Source: Bog-473 sp963791995
GTDB taxonomy: Bacteria > Actinomycetota > Acidimicrobiia > Acidimicrobiales > RAAP-2
Assembly (NCBI GenBank): GCA_963791995.1
Contig: CAWBUQ010000018.1
Coordinates: 27,223 to 91,222 of the forward strand
Reading direction: 5' to 3'
Length of the DNA: 64,000 bases
Shown: in pieces, positions 1 to 7,803 of the stretch
Layout of the letters: every line of letters starts with the position of its first letter
How positions within the stretch are numbered: position 1 is the first letter of the stretch
Made by a program: the position numbers and the translations under genes
Notes under the pieces: generated by a model
What the model was told of the DNA's origin: nothing
Databases searched by the model: none
Seen by the model: the letters and a program-made list of their open reading frames with translations, nothing else

Positions 1-1173
1 GACGATGGTGTCGTCGGCGGTGGAGTCACGGAGTTGTTCGACGACGTTCTGCGGCTTGATCGCTCCCCCGTCGGCGTCGGCGTAATGGAGCGGAAAGCGC
101 GCCTGCCACTCGTGGATCTGGTGCCACCATGGCGCCAGATCCTGGACCACCGGTGCGTCGCTCCGGGCGTCCATGGCGAGCAGCAGCTCCTCAATGACCT
201 GGCGGCAGTCCCCTGCGATGCCCACGTCGGGCACGCGCACCTTGCCCAGCTCGGCCGGGTCGATGTCGACGTGGATGACCTTGGCCTCGGGCGCGAAGCT
301 CGAGATCTTGCCGGTGACCCGGTCGTCGAAGCGAGCCCCGAGATTGATCAGGAGGTCGCTGCGCTGCATGGCGGTGACAGCGGTGTAGTGCCCGTGCATG
401 CCCGGCATGCCCAGCGCCTGGGGGTGCGAGTCGGGGAAGGCACCCCGCGCCATCAGTGTGGTCACCACCGGGATCCCGGTGCGATCTGCCAGGGCGCGCA
501 GCGCCTCGGAGGCCCGGGCCTTGAGCACGCCGCCGCCGACGTAGAGCACGGGTCGGTGCGCCTGCGCGATCAGTTCGGCCGCTTCGCCTACGAGCACGGG
601 GTCGCCGAAGGTCACCGGGTGGTAGCCAGGTAGGTCGAGATCCTCGACCGAGGCGGGCCAGTACCACTCCATGGTCTGGTTCGAGATGTCCTTGGGCAGG
701 TCGATCAGCACGGGGCCCGGCCGCCCGGTGGTGGCGACGTGGAAGGCGGCGGCGACCACCCGCGGGATGTCGTCCACGTCCTTGATGAGCCAGTTGTGCT
801 TCGTGATGCCCATCGTGACGCCGGTGATGTCGCACTCCTGGAAGGCGTCCGTACCGATTGCAGGCGTCGCCACCTGGCCCGACACGACAATGAGCGGCGT
901 CGAGTCCATGTAGGCGTTCGCCAGCGGTGTGACGATATTGGTCGCACCCGGACCGCTCGTCACCATGGCGACGCCGGGCCGGCCGGTGACCATGGCATAG
1001 CCCTCCGCCATGTGACCGGCACCCTGCTCGTGGCGCACCAGGATGTGGCGGATGGAGGAGTCGATGATGGGGTCGTAGACCGGCAGGATGGCGCCGCCGG
1101 GCAGGCCGAACATCACGTCGACCCCCTGCATCTCGAGGCTCTTGATGAGGGCCTGGGCCCCTGTCAGCTTCAT
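1..1173 (-). CDS. ilvB: acetolactate synthase large subunit, 5' part
   Basis: Thiamine-diphosphate enzyme that condenses two pyruvates (or pyruvate with 2-oxobutyrate), the first common step of valine, leucine and isoleucine synthesis. The 391 visible residues run off the left edge. The N-terminal ThDP domain is plain: FGLPGGAILPVYD, then RHEQGAGHMAEGYA with the catalytic Glu, and SGPGATN. The central domain follows with GRPGPVLIDLPKD. The start is the ATG at 1171-1173 behind a GGGGAA purine stretch. No frameshift is present in this part. It is preceded by an attenuator leader, so control by branched-chain amino acid supply is expected. ilvN and ilvC would be looked for beyond the window. Confidence 0.97.
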   Translation of the reverse strand, partial: MKLTGAQALIKSLEMQGVDVMFGLPGGAILPVYDPIIDSSIRHILVRHEQGAGHMAEGYAMVTGRPGVAMVTSGPGATNIVTPLANAYMDSTPLIVVSGQVATPAIGTDAFQECDITGVTMGITKHNWLIKDVDDIPRVVAAAFHVATTGRPGPVLIDLPKDISNQTMEWYWPASVEDLDLPGYHPVTFGDPVLVGEAAELIAQAHRPVLYVGGGVLKARASEALRALADRTGIPVVTTLMARGAFPDSHPQALGMPGMHGHYTAVTAMQRSDLLINLGARFDDRVTGKISSFAPEAKVIHVDIDPAELGKVRVPDVGIAGDCRQVIEELLLAMDARSDAPVVQDLAPWWHQIHEWQARFPLHYADADGGAIKPQNVVEQLRDSTADDTIV

Positions 1174-1237
1174 GTGGTTCCCCTGTTCCGCTGTGTGTCG
1201 CGTCGTCGTCGAAGTGGTCGAATCGGTCCGGAAATTG

Positions 1238-1260
1238 AAAAAACCCCCCGGTTTGGGAGG
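1238..1260 (-). terminator. ilvB attenuator terminator
   Basis: On the minus strand CCTCCC, a five-base loop, GGGGGG and then six T. It is a short GC hairpin plus U-tract lying between the leader peptide and ilvB, and is the expected terminator of the attenuation switch. Confidence 0.8.
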
Positions 1261-1261
1261 T

Positions 1262-1299
1262 CGTAGGCGCGCGGTCTGTGATGTGGGCGCGCGCCTACG
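1262..1299 (-). promoter_or_regulatory. ilvB leader stem-loop
   Basis: A perfect 12-bp inverted repeat (CGTAGGCGCGCG at 1262-1273 and its complement at 1288-1299) with a 14-base loop. The upstream RNA arm contains the leader-peptide stop codon, so a stalled or finishing ribosome would decide whether this stem forms. I cannot settle the competing antiterminator pairing by eye. Confidence 0.75.
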
Positions 1300-1342
1300 T
1301 TACGAGTACCAGGATCTCGGGACGGATGCTGCGCTCTGACAT
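1295..1342 (-). CDS. ilvB leader peptide (attenuator)
   Basis: A 15-residue ORF, MSERSIRPEILVLVT, ends 121 bases before ilvB. Five of its residues in a row (ILVLV) are the three branched-chain amino acids that ilvB helps make. Its stop codon falls inside the first arm of a 12-bp inverted repeat, which is followed by a terminator-like hairpin with six U. This is the classic layout of a ribosome-stalling attenuator. The ATG lies about 10 bases after a -10-like hexamer, so the transcript is probably leaderless. Confidence 0.85.
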   Translation of the reverse strand: MSERSIRPEILVLVT

Positions 1343-1351
1343 AAGGCCAAC

Positions 1352-1380
1352 ATTGTGCCATGGCCGCCGCCGTCGAACAA
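1352..1380 (-). promoter_or_regulatory. ilvB leader promoter
   Basis: On the minus strand TTGTTC (1380-1375) and CACAAT (1357-1352) are separated by 17 bases, matching a housekeeping -35/-10 pair. The expected transcription start falls at or just before the leader-peptide ATG at 1342, so the leader would be translated without a Shine-Dalgarno site. Confidence 0.6.
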
Positions 1381-1511
1381 CCCCGGGCCGCTGGCGGCGG
1401 GCTCCCGGCCACCGGCCGGACACTTCTCCGCACCCCGGCCGCGCCACGGCCACACTGCCCGGATGCCGATTGAGCCCCCTCCCGGCTCGCTGATTACCTT
1501 TGGCCACCACG

Positions 1512-2669
1512 ATGCACTTGGAATTCACGGCAGAGCAACGGAGCCTGCAGCGCCAGCTCCGGGAATACTTCGAGGATCTGGTGGCCGACGTCGGGGGTTC
1601 CGGCTCGGACGGTCCCACCTATCCCCGCTACATCCGCCGCATGGGTCACGACGGATGGCTCGGCCTCGGGTGGCCGAGCGAGTACGGCGGCCAAGCCCGG
1701 GGCGCCATCGACCAGATGATCTTCGTCGAGGAGTCCCATTGGGCGGGCGTCCCCTTACCCCTGCTCACCTTGAACAGCGTTGGCCCGACCCTTATGGCCC
1801 TCGGCACCGCCGAGCAGAAGCAGCGGATCCTTCCCGGCATCCTCCGCGGCGAGGTCCACTTCTCCATCGGCTACACCGAGCCGTCGGCGGGCACCGACCT
1901 TGCGTCGCTGCAAACACGGGCCGTACGTGACGGGGACGAGTACGTGATCAACGGCCAGAAGATCTTCACCAGCGCGATCCAGTACGCCGACTATGTGTGG
2001 TTAGCGGCGCGCACAGACCCCGATGCGCCCAAACACAAAGGTCTGTCGGTGTTCATCGTGCCGGTGGACAGCCCAGGATTCCACTGGACCCCGTTGGCCA
2101 CCATCGCGGGAGACATCACAAGCTCGACCTTCTACGAGGACGTCCGGGTTCCCGCCGAGAACCTGGTCGGGGCAGAGAATCAAGGCTGGAAGCTGATCAC
2201 CAATCAGCTCAATCATGAGCGAGTGGCGATCTGCCCGAGCTCGGGATTGCTACGCAGCCTCACCGACGTTCGCCGATGGGCACAGGACCATGAGCTGAGG
2301 GACGGACGCGCCGTCATGGATCACGAGTGGGTCCAGATCACCCTGGCCAGGCTGCACGCCAAGATCGAGGTGCTCAAACTCTTCACCTGGAAGGTGGCGT
2401 GGGCTTCGGACAAGGGATTGAATCCCGCCGACGCGTCCGCCACCAAGGTCTACGGAACCGAGCTCGCCCTCCAGGTCTATGGAGGGCTCCTCGAGGTGGT
2501 CGGCCAGGCGGGCTACTTGGCCGAAGGCTCTCCGGGGGCCGTCCTCCGAGGCCGCCTGGAGCAGCAGGCCCGGAGCCAGACCATCTTCACATTCGGGGGC
2601 GGGACCAACGAGATCCAGCGCGACATCATCGCCATGATCGGGCTGGGCATGCCCCGTGCCCCCCGCTGA
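1512..2669 (+). CDS. acyl-CoA dehydrogenase
   Basis: FAD flavoenzyme that makes the alpha,beta double bond in an acyl-CoA. The 385-residue protein has the family order: helical N-terminus, the signature GYTEPSAGTDLASLQT around residues 120-135, the beta domain, and a C-terminal helical domain ending in FTFGGGTNEIQRDIIAMIGLG. The catalytic base cannot be assigned by eye, so the substrate is open; the overall type resembles actinobacterial FadE proteins for bulky or sterol-like acyl chains. The ATG at 1512 was preferred over an in-frame TTG at 1500 because neither has a clear ribosome site and the family begins at MHLEFT. It stands alone between divergent ilvB and a convergent SDR gene. Confidence 0.9.
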   Translation: MHLEFTAEQRSLQRQLREYFEDLVADVGGSGSDGPTYPRYIRRMGHDGWLGLGWPSEYGGQARGAIDQMIFVEESHWAGVPLPLLTLNSVGPTLMALGTAEQKQRILPGILRGEVHFSIGYTEPSAGTDLASLQTRAVRDGDEYVINGQKIFTSAIQYADYVWLAARTDPDAPKHKGLSVFIVPVDSPGFHWTPLATIAGDITSSTFYEDVRVPAENLVGAENQGWKLITNQLNHERVAICPSSGLLRSLTDVRRWAQDHELRDGRAVMDHEWVQITLARLHAKIEVLKLFTWKVAWASDKGLNPADASATKVYGTELALQVYGGLLEVVGQAGYLAEGSPGAVLRGRLEQQARSQTIFTFGGGTNEIQRDIIAMIGLGMPRAPR

Positions 2670-2714
2670 CGCACGTCACTGAGGAGCACGTCTCCGTACT
2701 CACAACTCCTGCTG

Positions 2715-3401
2715 TTACCAAGCGAGTTCGGTCTCGCCCTCCTGGAACGTACCGCTCGGGCCGTCCTTGCCGATGGTGGCCATGCGCACAATGACCTCTG
2801 CACCCTTTTCGACCGGCTGCCCCGCCCCGCTGAAAGGGGTGAGTTCGGTCGCGGTGAATCCCGGCTCGACGGCATTGAACTTGATCCCCGGAAATGCCTT
2901 TGCGTACTGCACGGTCAGCATCGAAACAGCCGCCTTGCTCGAGCCGTACACGATGCTCGGGAAATGAAACTGGCGTCGTTCTGGGTTCGTGACGGCCCAA
3001 AACGAGCCGAGGGCACTCGAGACATTGACCACCACCGGATTCTCGGACGCCTCCAGGAGTGGCAGCGCGGCCTGGGTGACACGGATCATACCGATGGCAT
3101 TGGTGTCGAAGACCTTGAGCGCGACGGGGCCGGTGACATCCTCGGTCGTACTGATGCCGGCGTTGTTGACAAGCACGTCGAGGTGGCCCTCACGTTCGGC
3201 AATGACACCCAGGGCGGTTTCGACTGACGGGTCGTCGGTGACGTCGAGCTGCACGAACCGACCGCCGAGCTCGGAAGCCGCCGCCGTACCGCGCCCCACA
3301 TCTCGAGCTCCGAGATAGACGGCATGCCCTCGCGCGATCAACTGTCTGGCCGTCTCGTATCCGAGACCCTTGTTGGCTCCCGTAATCAGCATCACGCTCA
3401 T
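2715..3401 (-). CDS. SDR-family oxidoreductase
   Basis: Classical short-chain dehydrogenase/reductase of 228 residues. Visible motifs: the NAD(P)-binding TGANKGLG at residues 7-14, a downstream LDVTDD acidic segment, NNAG at about 90, the catalytic Ser in VNVSSALG and the active-site YGSSK (Tyr and Lys) at about 165-169, followed by VEPGFTATE. The substrate cannot be read from sequence; relatives of this type reduce carbonyls such as carbonyl-reductase substrates. The ATG at 3401 heads the gene, and two palindromes lie 28-54 bases upstream. Confidence 0.9.
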   Translation of the reverse strand: MSVMLITGANKGLGYETARQLIARGHAVYLGARDVGRGTAAASELGGRFVQLDVTDDPSVETALGVIAEREGHLDVLVNNAGISTTEDVTGPVALKVFDTNAIGMIRVTQAALPLLEASENPVVVNVSSALGSFWAVTNPERRQFHFPSIVYGSSKAAVSMLTVQYAKAFPGIKFNAVEPGFTATELTPFSGAGQPVEKGAEVIVRMATIGKDGPSGTFQEGETELAW

Positions 3402-3428
3402 GTCTCGCGCTCCACGGCACCAACAGTG

Positions 3429-3455
3429 ATGACGTCGTCATGAACCATGGGTTCA
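3429..3455. promoter_or_regulatory. two palindromes between SDR and DHFR-like genes
   Basis: ATGACG-T-CGTCAT (3429-3441) touches TGAACC-ATG-GGTTCA (3441-3455). They sit just upstream of the minus-strand SDR gene. The second shares the 11-base core AACCATGGGTT with a palindrome at 6436-6450. They are probably repressor-binding sites; the regulator is unknown. Confidence 0.45.
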
Positions 3456-3598
3456 GTCTTTCATCGGAACGTGGCTCGACCGTTCGGAACGGTGGCATTC
3501 GGATGCGGCTCTGGTCGGGACCTCCGGCGATGTCCCCTAGGTTCGCCCTCTAGGAACGAGAACACACAACAACAACAACGACATGGGAGGAGCAGTCC

Positions 3599-4150
3599 AT
3601 GAGGAAGCTGATCGAATCGACCCACGTCTCGCTCGGAGGAGAGATCGGGTCACCCCAGTGGGCATTCCCGTACCTCAACGAGGAGCACTTCGCCTATGCC
3701 AGAGGTTTGCTGTTTGCCGCGGATGCTCTCTTGCTCGGGCGGCTGACCTACGAAGGGCTGTCAGAGGCATATCCTGCAATGACCGGTGACGATTCCGCGG
3801 CTCCGCGCGACTTCATCGATCGAATGAACAGCATTCCCAAGTACGTAGCCTCAACGACTCTTCGCGAGACCGTGTGGAATGCCACCCTCATTGAGGGTGA
3901 TGTGGCCTCGTTCGTGACCGACCTCAAGCAACAGCCGGGCGGCAACATCATCAAATACGGGAATGGTCCACTCGATGCCACCTTGATGGAGCACGGTCTG
4001 ATCGACGAGTTCCACCTCTTGCTGACACCGGTCGCCGTGGGGCGAGGCCAGCACATGTTCGAGGCAATCGAAGGCGGGCCTGCCCTGAATCTGGCCGACG
4101 TCACGCAGTTCAGCAACGGCGTCGTGATCCTGACCTACACCCCGCGCTGA
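3599..4150 (+). CDS. dihydrofolate reductase / RibD C-terminal family protein
   Basis: A 183-residue protein of the RibD C-terminal/DHFR-like fold (YyaP/YwjB type). It begins RKLIESTHVSLGGEI, has LLGRLTYEGL near residue 50 and YGNGPLDATLMEHGLIDEFH near 125, where the family binds NADPH. These proteins are usually annotated as dihydrofolate-reductase-like without a proven reaction. A good ribosome site, GGGAGGAG, precedes the ATG by about 8 bases. It is single, with the divergent SDR upstream and a convergent gene downstream. Confidence 0.85.
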   Translation: MRKLIESTHVSLGGEIGSPQWAFPYLNEEHFAYARGLLFAADALLLGRLTYEGLSEAYPAMTGDDSAAPRDFIDRMNSIPKYVASTTLRETVWNATLIEGDVASFVTDLKQQPGGNIIKYGNGPLDATLMEHGLIDEFHLLLTPVAVGRGQHMFEAIEGGPALNLADVTQFSNGVVILTYTPR

Positions 4151-4202
4151 CCCGACGTCGGCATCACCTATCCCCTTCTAGAAGACGGACGGCCGACTCG
4201 AC

Positions 4203-5486
4203 TTACGGCAGGACAGCAGTGGTGAAGTTGATGTCCTGGTTTCCGTCGGGCAAGAAGTGAAAGGGCATCGCTGCCCGCGTCACCCTGCTCACCACGAAGT
4301 GGTTGTCGTTCACCGTTCCGTCGGGCGAGCCGACGCCACCAACGATGACGTGGCTGCTATCTGGGTACCAGTCAGCCCAGGCCAGAGCGTCCCCATTGTT
4401 GATCGTGACGCCAGGTACTGCCGCAATACGACCGGCGCCAGTGATGAGCACGAGTCGCGCCGTCGGACTGAGATGAAATGGACCTGGCACGAACGCCGCC
4501 AGCATGGATCCGTCGGGCGAGAAGCCACCACCGAATTCGAATCCCCGCCCGAACGGGCTGTACACCGATCGAGTCGCCAGCGTCGACGAATCGGTGATCT
4601 CGAGCGGGCAGTTCCGAGTCGTTTCGCAGGTCGCGGGCGCCCACGCGATCAGGCTGCTCGCCGCGCCCGGCTTCGTGTGCGTACCGATGACCTTCCACAC
4701 CTTGCCGATGGTGCGCACACGTCCGGTACCGGGGTTCCAGAGGGCCAGCGTGCTCGGGTCCCTCGAGATCTGCTGCGGCGCAGACATGACCAGGATCCCA
4801 TTCACGGTGGTCGGGTCGGGATCACCGAGGAGGCTCGGGTCCGAGAGGTACCAGCCCGCAGGGACTCGAAGGTCGCGCCCGATCGGCATCCCCGCCGGCG
4901 TGTACTCGACAAGCTCGTCGCTGCTGGCGGCGACATAGACACGGGACCCGTCCGCTGCGGCGAAGACCTGGCTCCCTGGGCCTAGCGTTGTCGTCGTTCC
5001 GGTGGCCAGATCGAAACGCTGCACCGTCGGGTCCGCCACCGGATCGACCGTTTGCAGAGGGGTCGGATATTCGGATCGTACCCAGAGGATCCCGCCGCCC
5101 AGCGCGAGCAACGAAGCCGTCGGATCGGCATCCGTCTGGGCCACGACGCGTTCGCCGAGACCGCTGAGGTCACCGATGTGGAGTTGGCCTTCATAGTCGG
5201 ACCACGCGACCTGCGGAATGACTCCGGTCGATGCAGGCGGACCTGCCGGCAGCGATGGGAGCACTGACGTTGGTCGAGGCACGGGGTCCGGTGCCCCGGG
5301 TTGGAGTACGACAGCGCCGCCGATCAGCCCTCCGAGAAGGACAAGGGCCGCGAGTCCGAGTACCAGTCGACGGCGCCGGTGCCTGCGCCTCGCTTCTTTG
5401 ATGATGAGTTCGTGGTCCGTTGGAATGTCCGGACCCGGTGCCCGTGCGGCTGCACTGCTGGTCGTCGAGCGTTCCAGGACCTCCAC
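4203..5486 (-). CDS. membrane-anchored beta-propeller-like protein (module 1)
   Basis: A 427-residue protein with a short cytoplasmic tail, an Arg-rich patch (EARRRHRRRR, residues 31-40), one membrane helix at about 41-62, a Pro-rich linker and a large outer domain. The outer part has repeated strand patterns such as SDYEGQLHIGDLSGLGERVV and SPDGSMLAAFVPGPF, like TolB/WD40-type propellers. No catalytic motif is seen. The start is GTG at 5486, eight bases after a TAGTAT -10 element. It is divergent from a YtrA-like GntR regulator and closely resembles the 21776-23104 protein in architecture and in the IKEARR-RRRR tail. Function unknown; a sensor or ligand-binding role is a guess. Confidence 0.75.
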   Translation of the reverse strand: MEVLERSTTSSAAARAPGPDIPTDHELIIKEARRRHRRRRLVLGLAALVLLGGLIGGAVVLQPGAPDPVPRPTSVLPSLPAGPPASTGVIPQVAWSDYEGQLHIGDLSGLGERVVAQTDADPTASLLALGGGILWVRSEYPTPLQTVDPVADPTVQRFDLATGTTTTLGPGSQVFAAADGSRVYVAASSDELVEYTPAGMPIGRDLRVPAGWYLSDPSLLGDPDPTTVNGILVMSAPQQISRDPSTLALWNPGTGRVRTIGKVWKVIGTHTKPGAASSLIAWAPATCETTRNCPLEITDSSTLATRSVYSPFGRGFEFGGGFSPDGSMLAAFVPGPFHLSPTARLVLITGAGRIAAVPGVTINNGDALAWADWYPDSSHVIVGGVGSPDGTVNDNHFVVSRVTRAAMPFHFLPDGNQDINFTTAVLP

Positions 5487-5492
5487 GCAAAA

Positions 5493-5515
5493 GATACTAG
5501 ATCATATAGTACTAT
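5493..5515. promoter_or_regulatory. overlapping divergent promoters with palindromic operator
   Basis: The 35 bases between the two divergent starts hold GATACTAGA (5493-5501) and the perfect palindrome ATAGTACTAT (5506-5515). Read leftward, TAGTAT is a -10 element for the GTG at 5486; read rightward, TATAGT is one for the ATG at 5522. Both transcripts would be leaderless and a dimer bound here would block both. GATACTAGA recurs at the second module (23461-23469). Confidence 0.6.
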
Positions 5516-5521
5516 CTGTCC

Positions 5522-5863
5522 ATGGCCTCGGACGGCGAGCATCCCTTGCCCCTCTACCTTCAAGTGGCCGCGGAGCTTCGTCGTGAGATCGCCGAGGGCG
5601 AGGCGAGACCCGGTGAACGACTTCCTCCGGCCCGAGACATGGCCGCAGTCATGGGCATCAACCAGAACACGATGTTCCGTGCGCTGCGCCATCTACGCGA
5701 CGAAGGCCTCCTCGAGTTTCAACGGGGACGTGGCATCACGGTCACAGGGGAAGCGCCGGGTCTCAGCGAGGTCGTCGCGCGTTGCCGTGAACTCCTCGGA
5801 TTCTCGAGGCGCCACGGGTACCGCAAGGACGAGGTGTTGAAGATCATGGAGGGATTGCCTTAG
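5522..5863 (+). CDS. GntR-family regulator, YtrA type (module 1)
   Basis: A 113-residue regulator: an N-terminal winged helix (LYLQVAAELRREIAEGEARPGERLPPARDMAAVMGINQNTMFRALRHLRDEGLL, residues about 11-63) and a short helical tail typical of the YtrA subfamily, too short for an FCD or UTRA ligand domain. It probably represses itself and the divergent propeller gene through the palindrome in the shared 35-base promoter. It is about half identical by eye to the regulator at 23101-23451. Confidence 0.9.
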   Translation: MASDGEHPLPLYLQVAAELRREIAEGEARPGERLPPARDMAAVMGINQNTMFRALRHLRDEGLLEFQRGRGITVTGEAPGLSEVVARCRELLGFSRRHGYRKDEVLKIMEGLP

Positions 5864-5929
5864 GGCTTGGACGACTGTCGGTCCGACGGATACGCGGGCA
5901 GGATAGAACGACAAGAGCACTTCTTGTCT

Positions 5930-6472
5930 ATGAATGGAGCCGTGAACCGGGCGGAGAAGATGAGGGCGCTGTATCCGGGAGGCAGGCCGACCCCAGAGGC
6001 CAAGGCGATCCATCGCCGCTTCATCGCCGGCCCTCTCCCCCGCGTTCTTCCGATTGCATCAGTGCTCCAGGTCCGTGGGCGACGAAGCGGACGGGTCACC
6101 CGGGTGCCATTGGTGATCGTCCGCTACAAAGGTCGGTGGTACCTGGTGTCAATGTTCGGCGAACAATCGAACTGGGTGAAAAACGTCGAAGCCTCGCACG
6201 GTGAAGCCGTTCTGACCCATGGACGACGGCGACCGGTTCGCCTGGTCGAGGTTCAAGTCCCGGACCGGGCACACATCATCAAGCGCTATCTGCTGTTTTC
6301 CTTCGGAGCGCGGCCCCACATGAAGGTCAGCTGGAACGATCCGCTCTCGGCCTTCGAGGCCGCGGCGGCGGAATACCCCGTGTTCCGGGTCGAACCACGC
6401 GAGGAATTCCCCAGAGGGCGCGCTCCGGGTCAGCGTCAACCATGGGTTGACGACCAGGGTCCGTCAATGTAG
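5930..6472 (+). CDS. deazaflavin (F420)-dependent nitroreductase family protein
   Basis: A 180-residue protein of the Ddn/DUF385 split-barrel family, which binds F420H2 and reduces nitro-, quinone- or enoate-type substrates. The family core is clear: VLQVRGRRSGRVTRVPLVIV, WYLVSMFGEQSNWVKNVEAS and the C-terminal YPVFRVEP. The ATG at 5930 is preferred over an upstream TTG at 5867, since the extra 21 residues look unlike the family. A 6-bp inverted repeat (ACAAGA-N5-TCTTGT, 5911-5927) lies just before the start. The 3' end overlaps promoter elements of the next gene. The substrate cannot be told. Confidence 0.85.
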   Translation: MNGAVNRAEKMRALYPGGRPTPEAKAIHRRFIAGPLPRVLPIASVLQVRGRRSGRVTRVPLVIVRYKGRWYLVSMFGEQSNWVKNVEASHGEAVLTHGRRRPVRLVEVQVPDRAHIIKRYLLFSFGARPHMKVSWNDPLSAFEAAAAEYPVFRVEPREEFPRGRAPGQRQPWVDDQGPSM

Positions 6473-6482
6473 GGTTGACGAG
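6435..6482 (+). promoter_or_regulatory. leaderless promoter with two 17-bp inverted repeats
   Basis: GTCAACC-ATG-GGTTGAC (6435-6451) and GTCAA-N7-TTGAC (6463-6479) are two equal-length sites, 28 bases centre to centre. The right arm of the first supplies a -35 (TTGACG, 6448-6453); TAGGGT (6470-6475), 16 bases later, is a -10, placing transcription start at the GTG at 6482. The pair would let one repressor cover the whole promoter. The sites lie in the last codons of the upstream gene. Confidence 0.6.
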
Positions 6483-7177
6483 TGACTCCCTCGCCCACTT
6501 TGCAGGAGCTGATCGACGCAGTGCGGGAGGATGCGGCCGGCGACGAAGCCCTCCTCCAACTCTCTCAGGCCTCGAAGACTGTCAGCGATCTCGAAGAAGT
6601 CGGCGACGCACTGCTCGGCCATTTTGTTGACCAGTGCCGTCGGAGCGGGCATTCGTGGTCCGAGATCAGCGGCGCACTCGGCGTCAGCAAACAAGCGGCT
6701 CACAAGAGGTTCACGTTCGATGCCGCGCCTACCTTCGAGCGGTTCACAGAACGAGCGCTGCGCGTCCTCAGCCAATCCGAGCAAGAGGCGCGCCGTTTGG
6801 GGCACGGATTCGTCGGCACCGAACACATCCTCTTGGCCCTGGTTGAAGGCAACGATGGTGTGGGGATCAGAGTTCTCGACGAGGTGGGCATCTCGAAGTC
6901 GATGGTTGACGAACGGATTCTCGCACTCATCAAGCGGGGTACAGCGGCAGAGGAGGGAAGATTGCCCTTCACTCCGAGAGCCAAGGCGGTGCTTCGCGTT
7001 GCCGCAGAGGAGGCCCTGCGGCTGGGCCACAACTACGTCGGTACCGAACATCTTCTGCTCGGACTGCTGAGCGATCAGGACTCGGTCGCCGGGAAGGTCC
7101 TCATGGATCTGAACGCCAGCTACGACGTCATCAGAGATCGAACCCTTGCGCTCCTCGCCGGGTACGGCAAGGGCTGA
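6482..7177 (+). CDS. HTH plus double Clp N-domain protein
   Basis: 231 residues with no ATPase domain. Residues about 40-75 carry a helix-turn-helix-like segment (SWSEISGALGVSKQAAHKRF). Residues about 85-150 and 160-228 are two Clp_N repeats, each with the GHGFVGTEHILLAL / GHNYVGTEHLLLGL signature found at the N-terminus of ClpC/ClpA, where it recruits adaptors and substrates. The arrangement suggests a DNA-binding regulator that is recognised by, or feeds, the Clp machinery; that role is inferred. It starts with GTG at a leaderless promoter carrying two inverted repeats, and a methyltransferase gene follows after 5 bases. Confidence 0.85.
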   Translation: MTPSPTLQELIDAVREDAAGDEALLQLSQASKTVSDLEEVGDALLGHFVDQCRRSGHSWSEISGALGVSKQAAHKRFTFDAAPTFERFTERALRVLSQSEQEARRLGHGFVGTEHILLALVEGNDGVGIRVLDEVGISKSMVDERILALIKRGTAAEEGRLPFTPRAKAVLRVAAEEALRLGHNYVGTEHLLLGLLSDQDSVAGKVLMDLNASYDVIRDRTLALLAGYGKG

Positions 7178-7182
7178 CTCGC

Positions 7183-7797
7183 ATGGAAGAGCCACACGCG
7201 CCGCCCAACCACCATGCCCATTACCCCCACTTTGCCGGTGTCGCCGGGCTCGTGGCGGCGCTCAGCATGGTTTTCGGTCGCAAGAGCGACGCGCAGCTTG
7301 CGGTACGACTGAGCCAAATGGGACCGAGCGACATCGTCGTGGACATCGGATGTGGTCCCGGAGCCGCTGTCCGCTATGCAGCTCGACAGGGTGCGACCGT
7401 GTCCGGAGTTGATCCGGCGCCCGTGATGCTCCGGCTCGCCAGACTTCTCACGCGGCAGCGGGCGGGGGTGCAGTACCTCGACGGTGCCGCTGAGGCGTTG
7501 CCGGCGCCCGATGATGCCGCCTCTGTCGTCTGGTCGATCGCCACGGTCCACCACTGGTCGGATATCGACGCGGGGCTCCAAGAAGTCCATCGGGTGCTCC
7601 GCGCCGGTGGTCGTCTGGTCGCGATGGAGCGGAGGGCAGAAGCCGGAGCCCGAGGTCACCAGAGCCACGGCTGGACCGACGAACAAGCCATGGTCTTTGC
7701 GGATCGGTGCCGTGAGCACGGCTTTACCGATGTTCACGTCGAACAAGCGACCGTCGGGAGACGATCAACGGTGAGCGTCGTCGCGAGCGCTTCCTGA
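7183..7797 (+). CDS. class I SAM-dependent methyltransferase
   Basis: A 204-residue methyltransferase with the SAM-binding motif I VVDIGCGPGAAVRYAAR at about residue 49, the acidic motif SGVDPAPVML, and the post-motif segment SIATVHHWSDI followed by EVHRVLRAGGRLVAMER, as in UbiE/Methyltransf_11 proteins. The N-terminus is His-rich (PHAPPNHHAHYPH), an oddity of no known meaning. It follows the HTH-Clp_N gene by 5 bases and is probably co-transcribed. Substrate unknown. Confidence 0.88.
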   Translation: MEEPHAPPNHHAHYPHFAGVAGLVAALSMVFGRKSDAQLAVRLSQMGPSDIVVDIGCGPGAAVRYAARQGATVSGVDPAPVMLRLARLLTRQRAGVQYLDGAAEALPAPDDAASVVWSIATVHHWSDIDAGLQEVHRVLRAGGRLVAMERRAEAGARGHQSHGWTDEQAMVFADRCREHGFTDVHVEQATVGRRSTVSVVASAS

Positions 7798-7803
7798 CGC
7801 TCT

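Noticed and set aside
4527..4560. TTCGAATCC motif resembling a tRNA T-loop
   Set aside because: It lies in the beta-propeller coding sequence and no cloverleaf can be drawn; no tRNA was found in the window.
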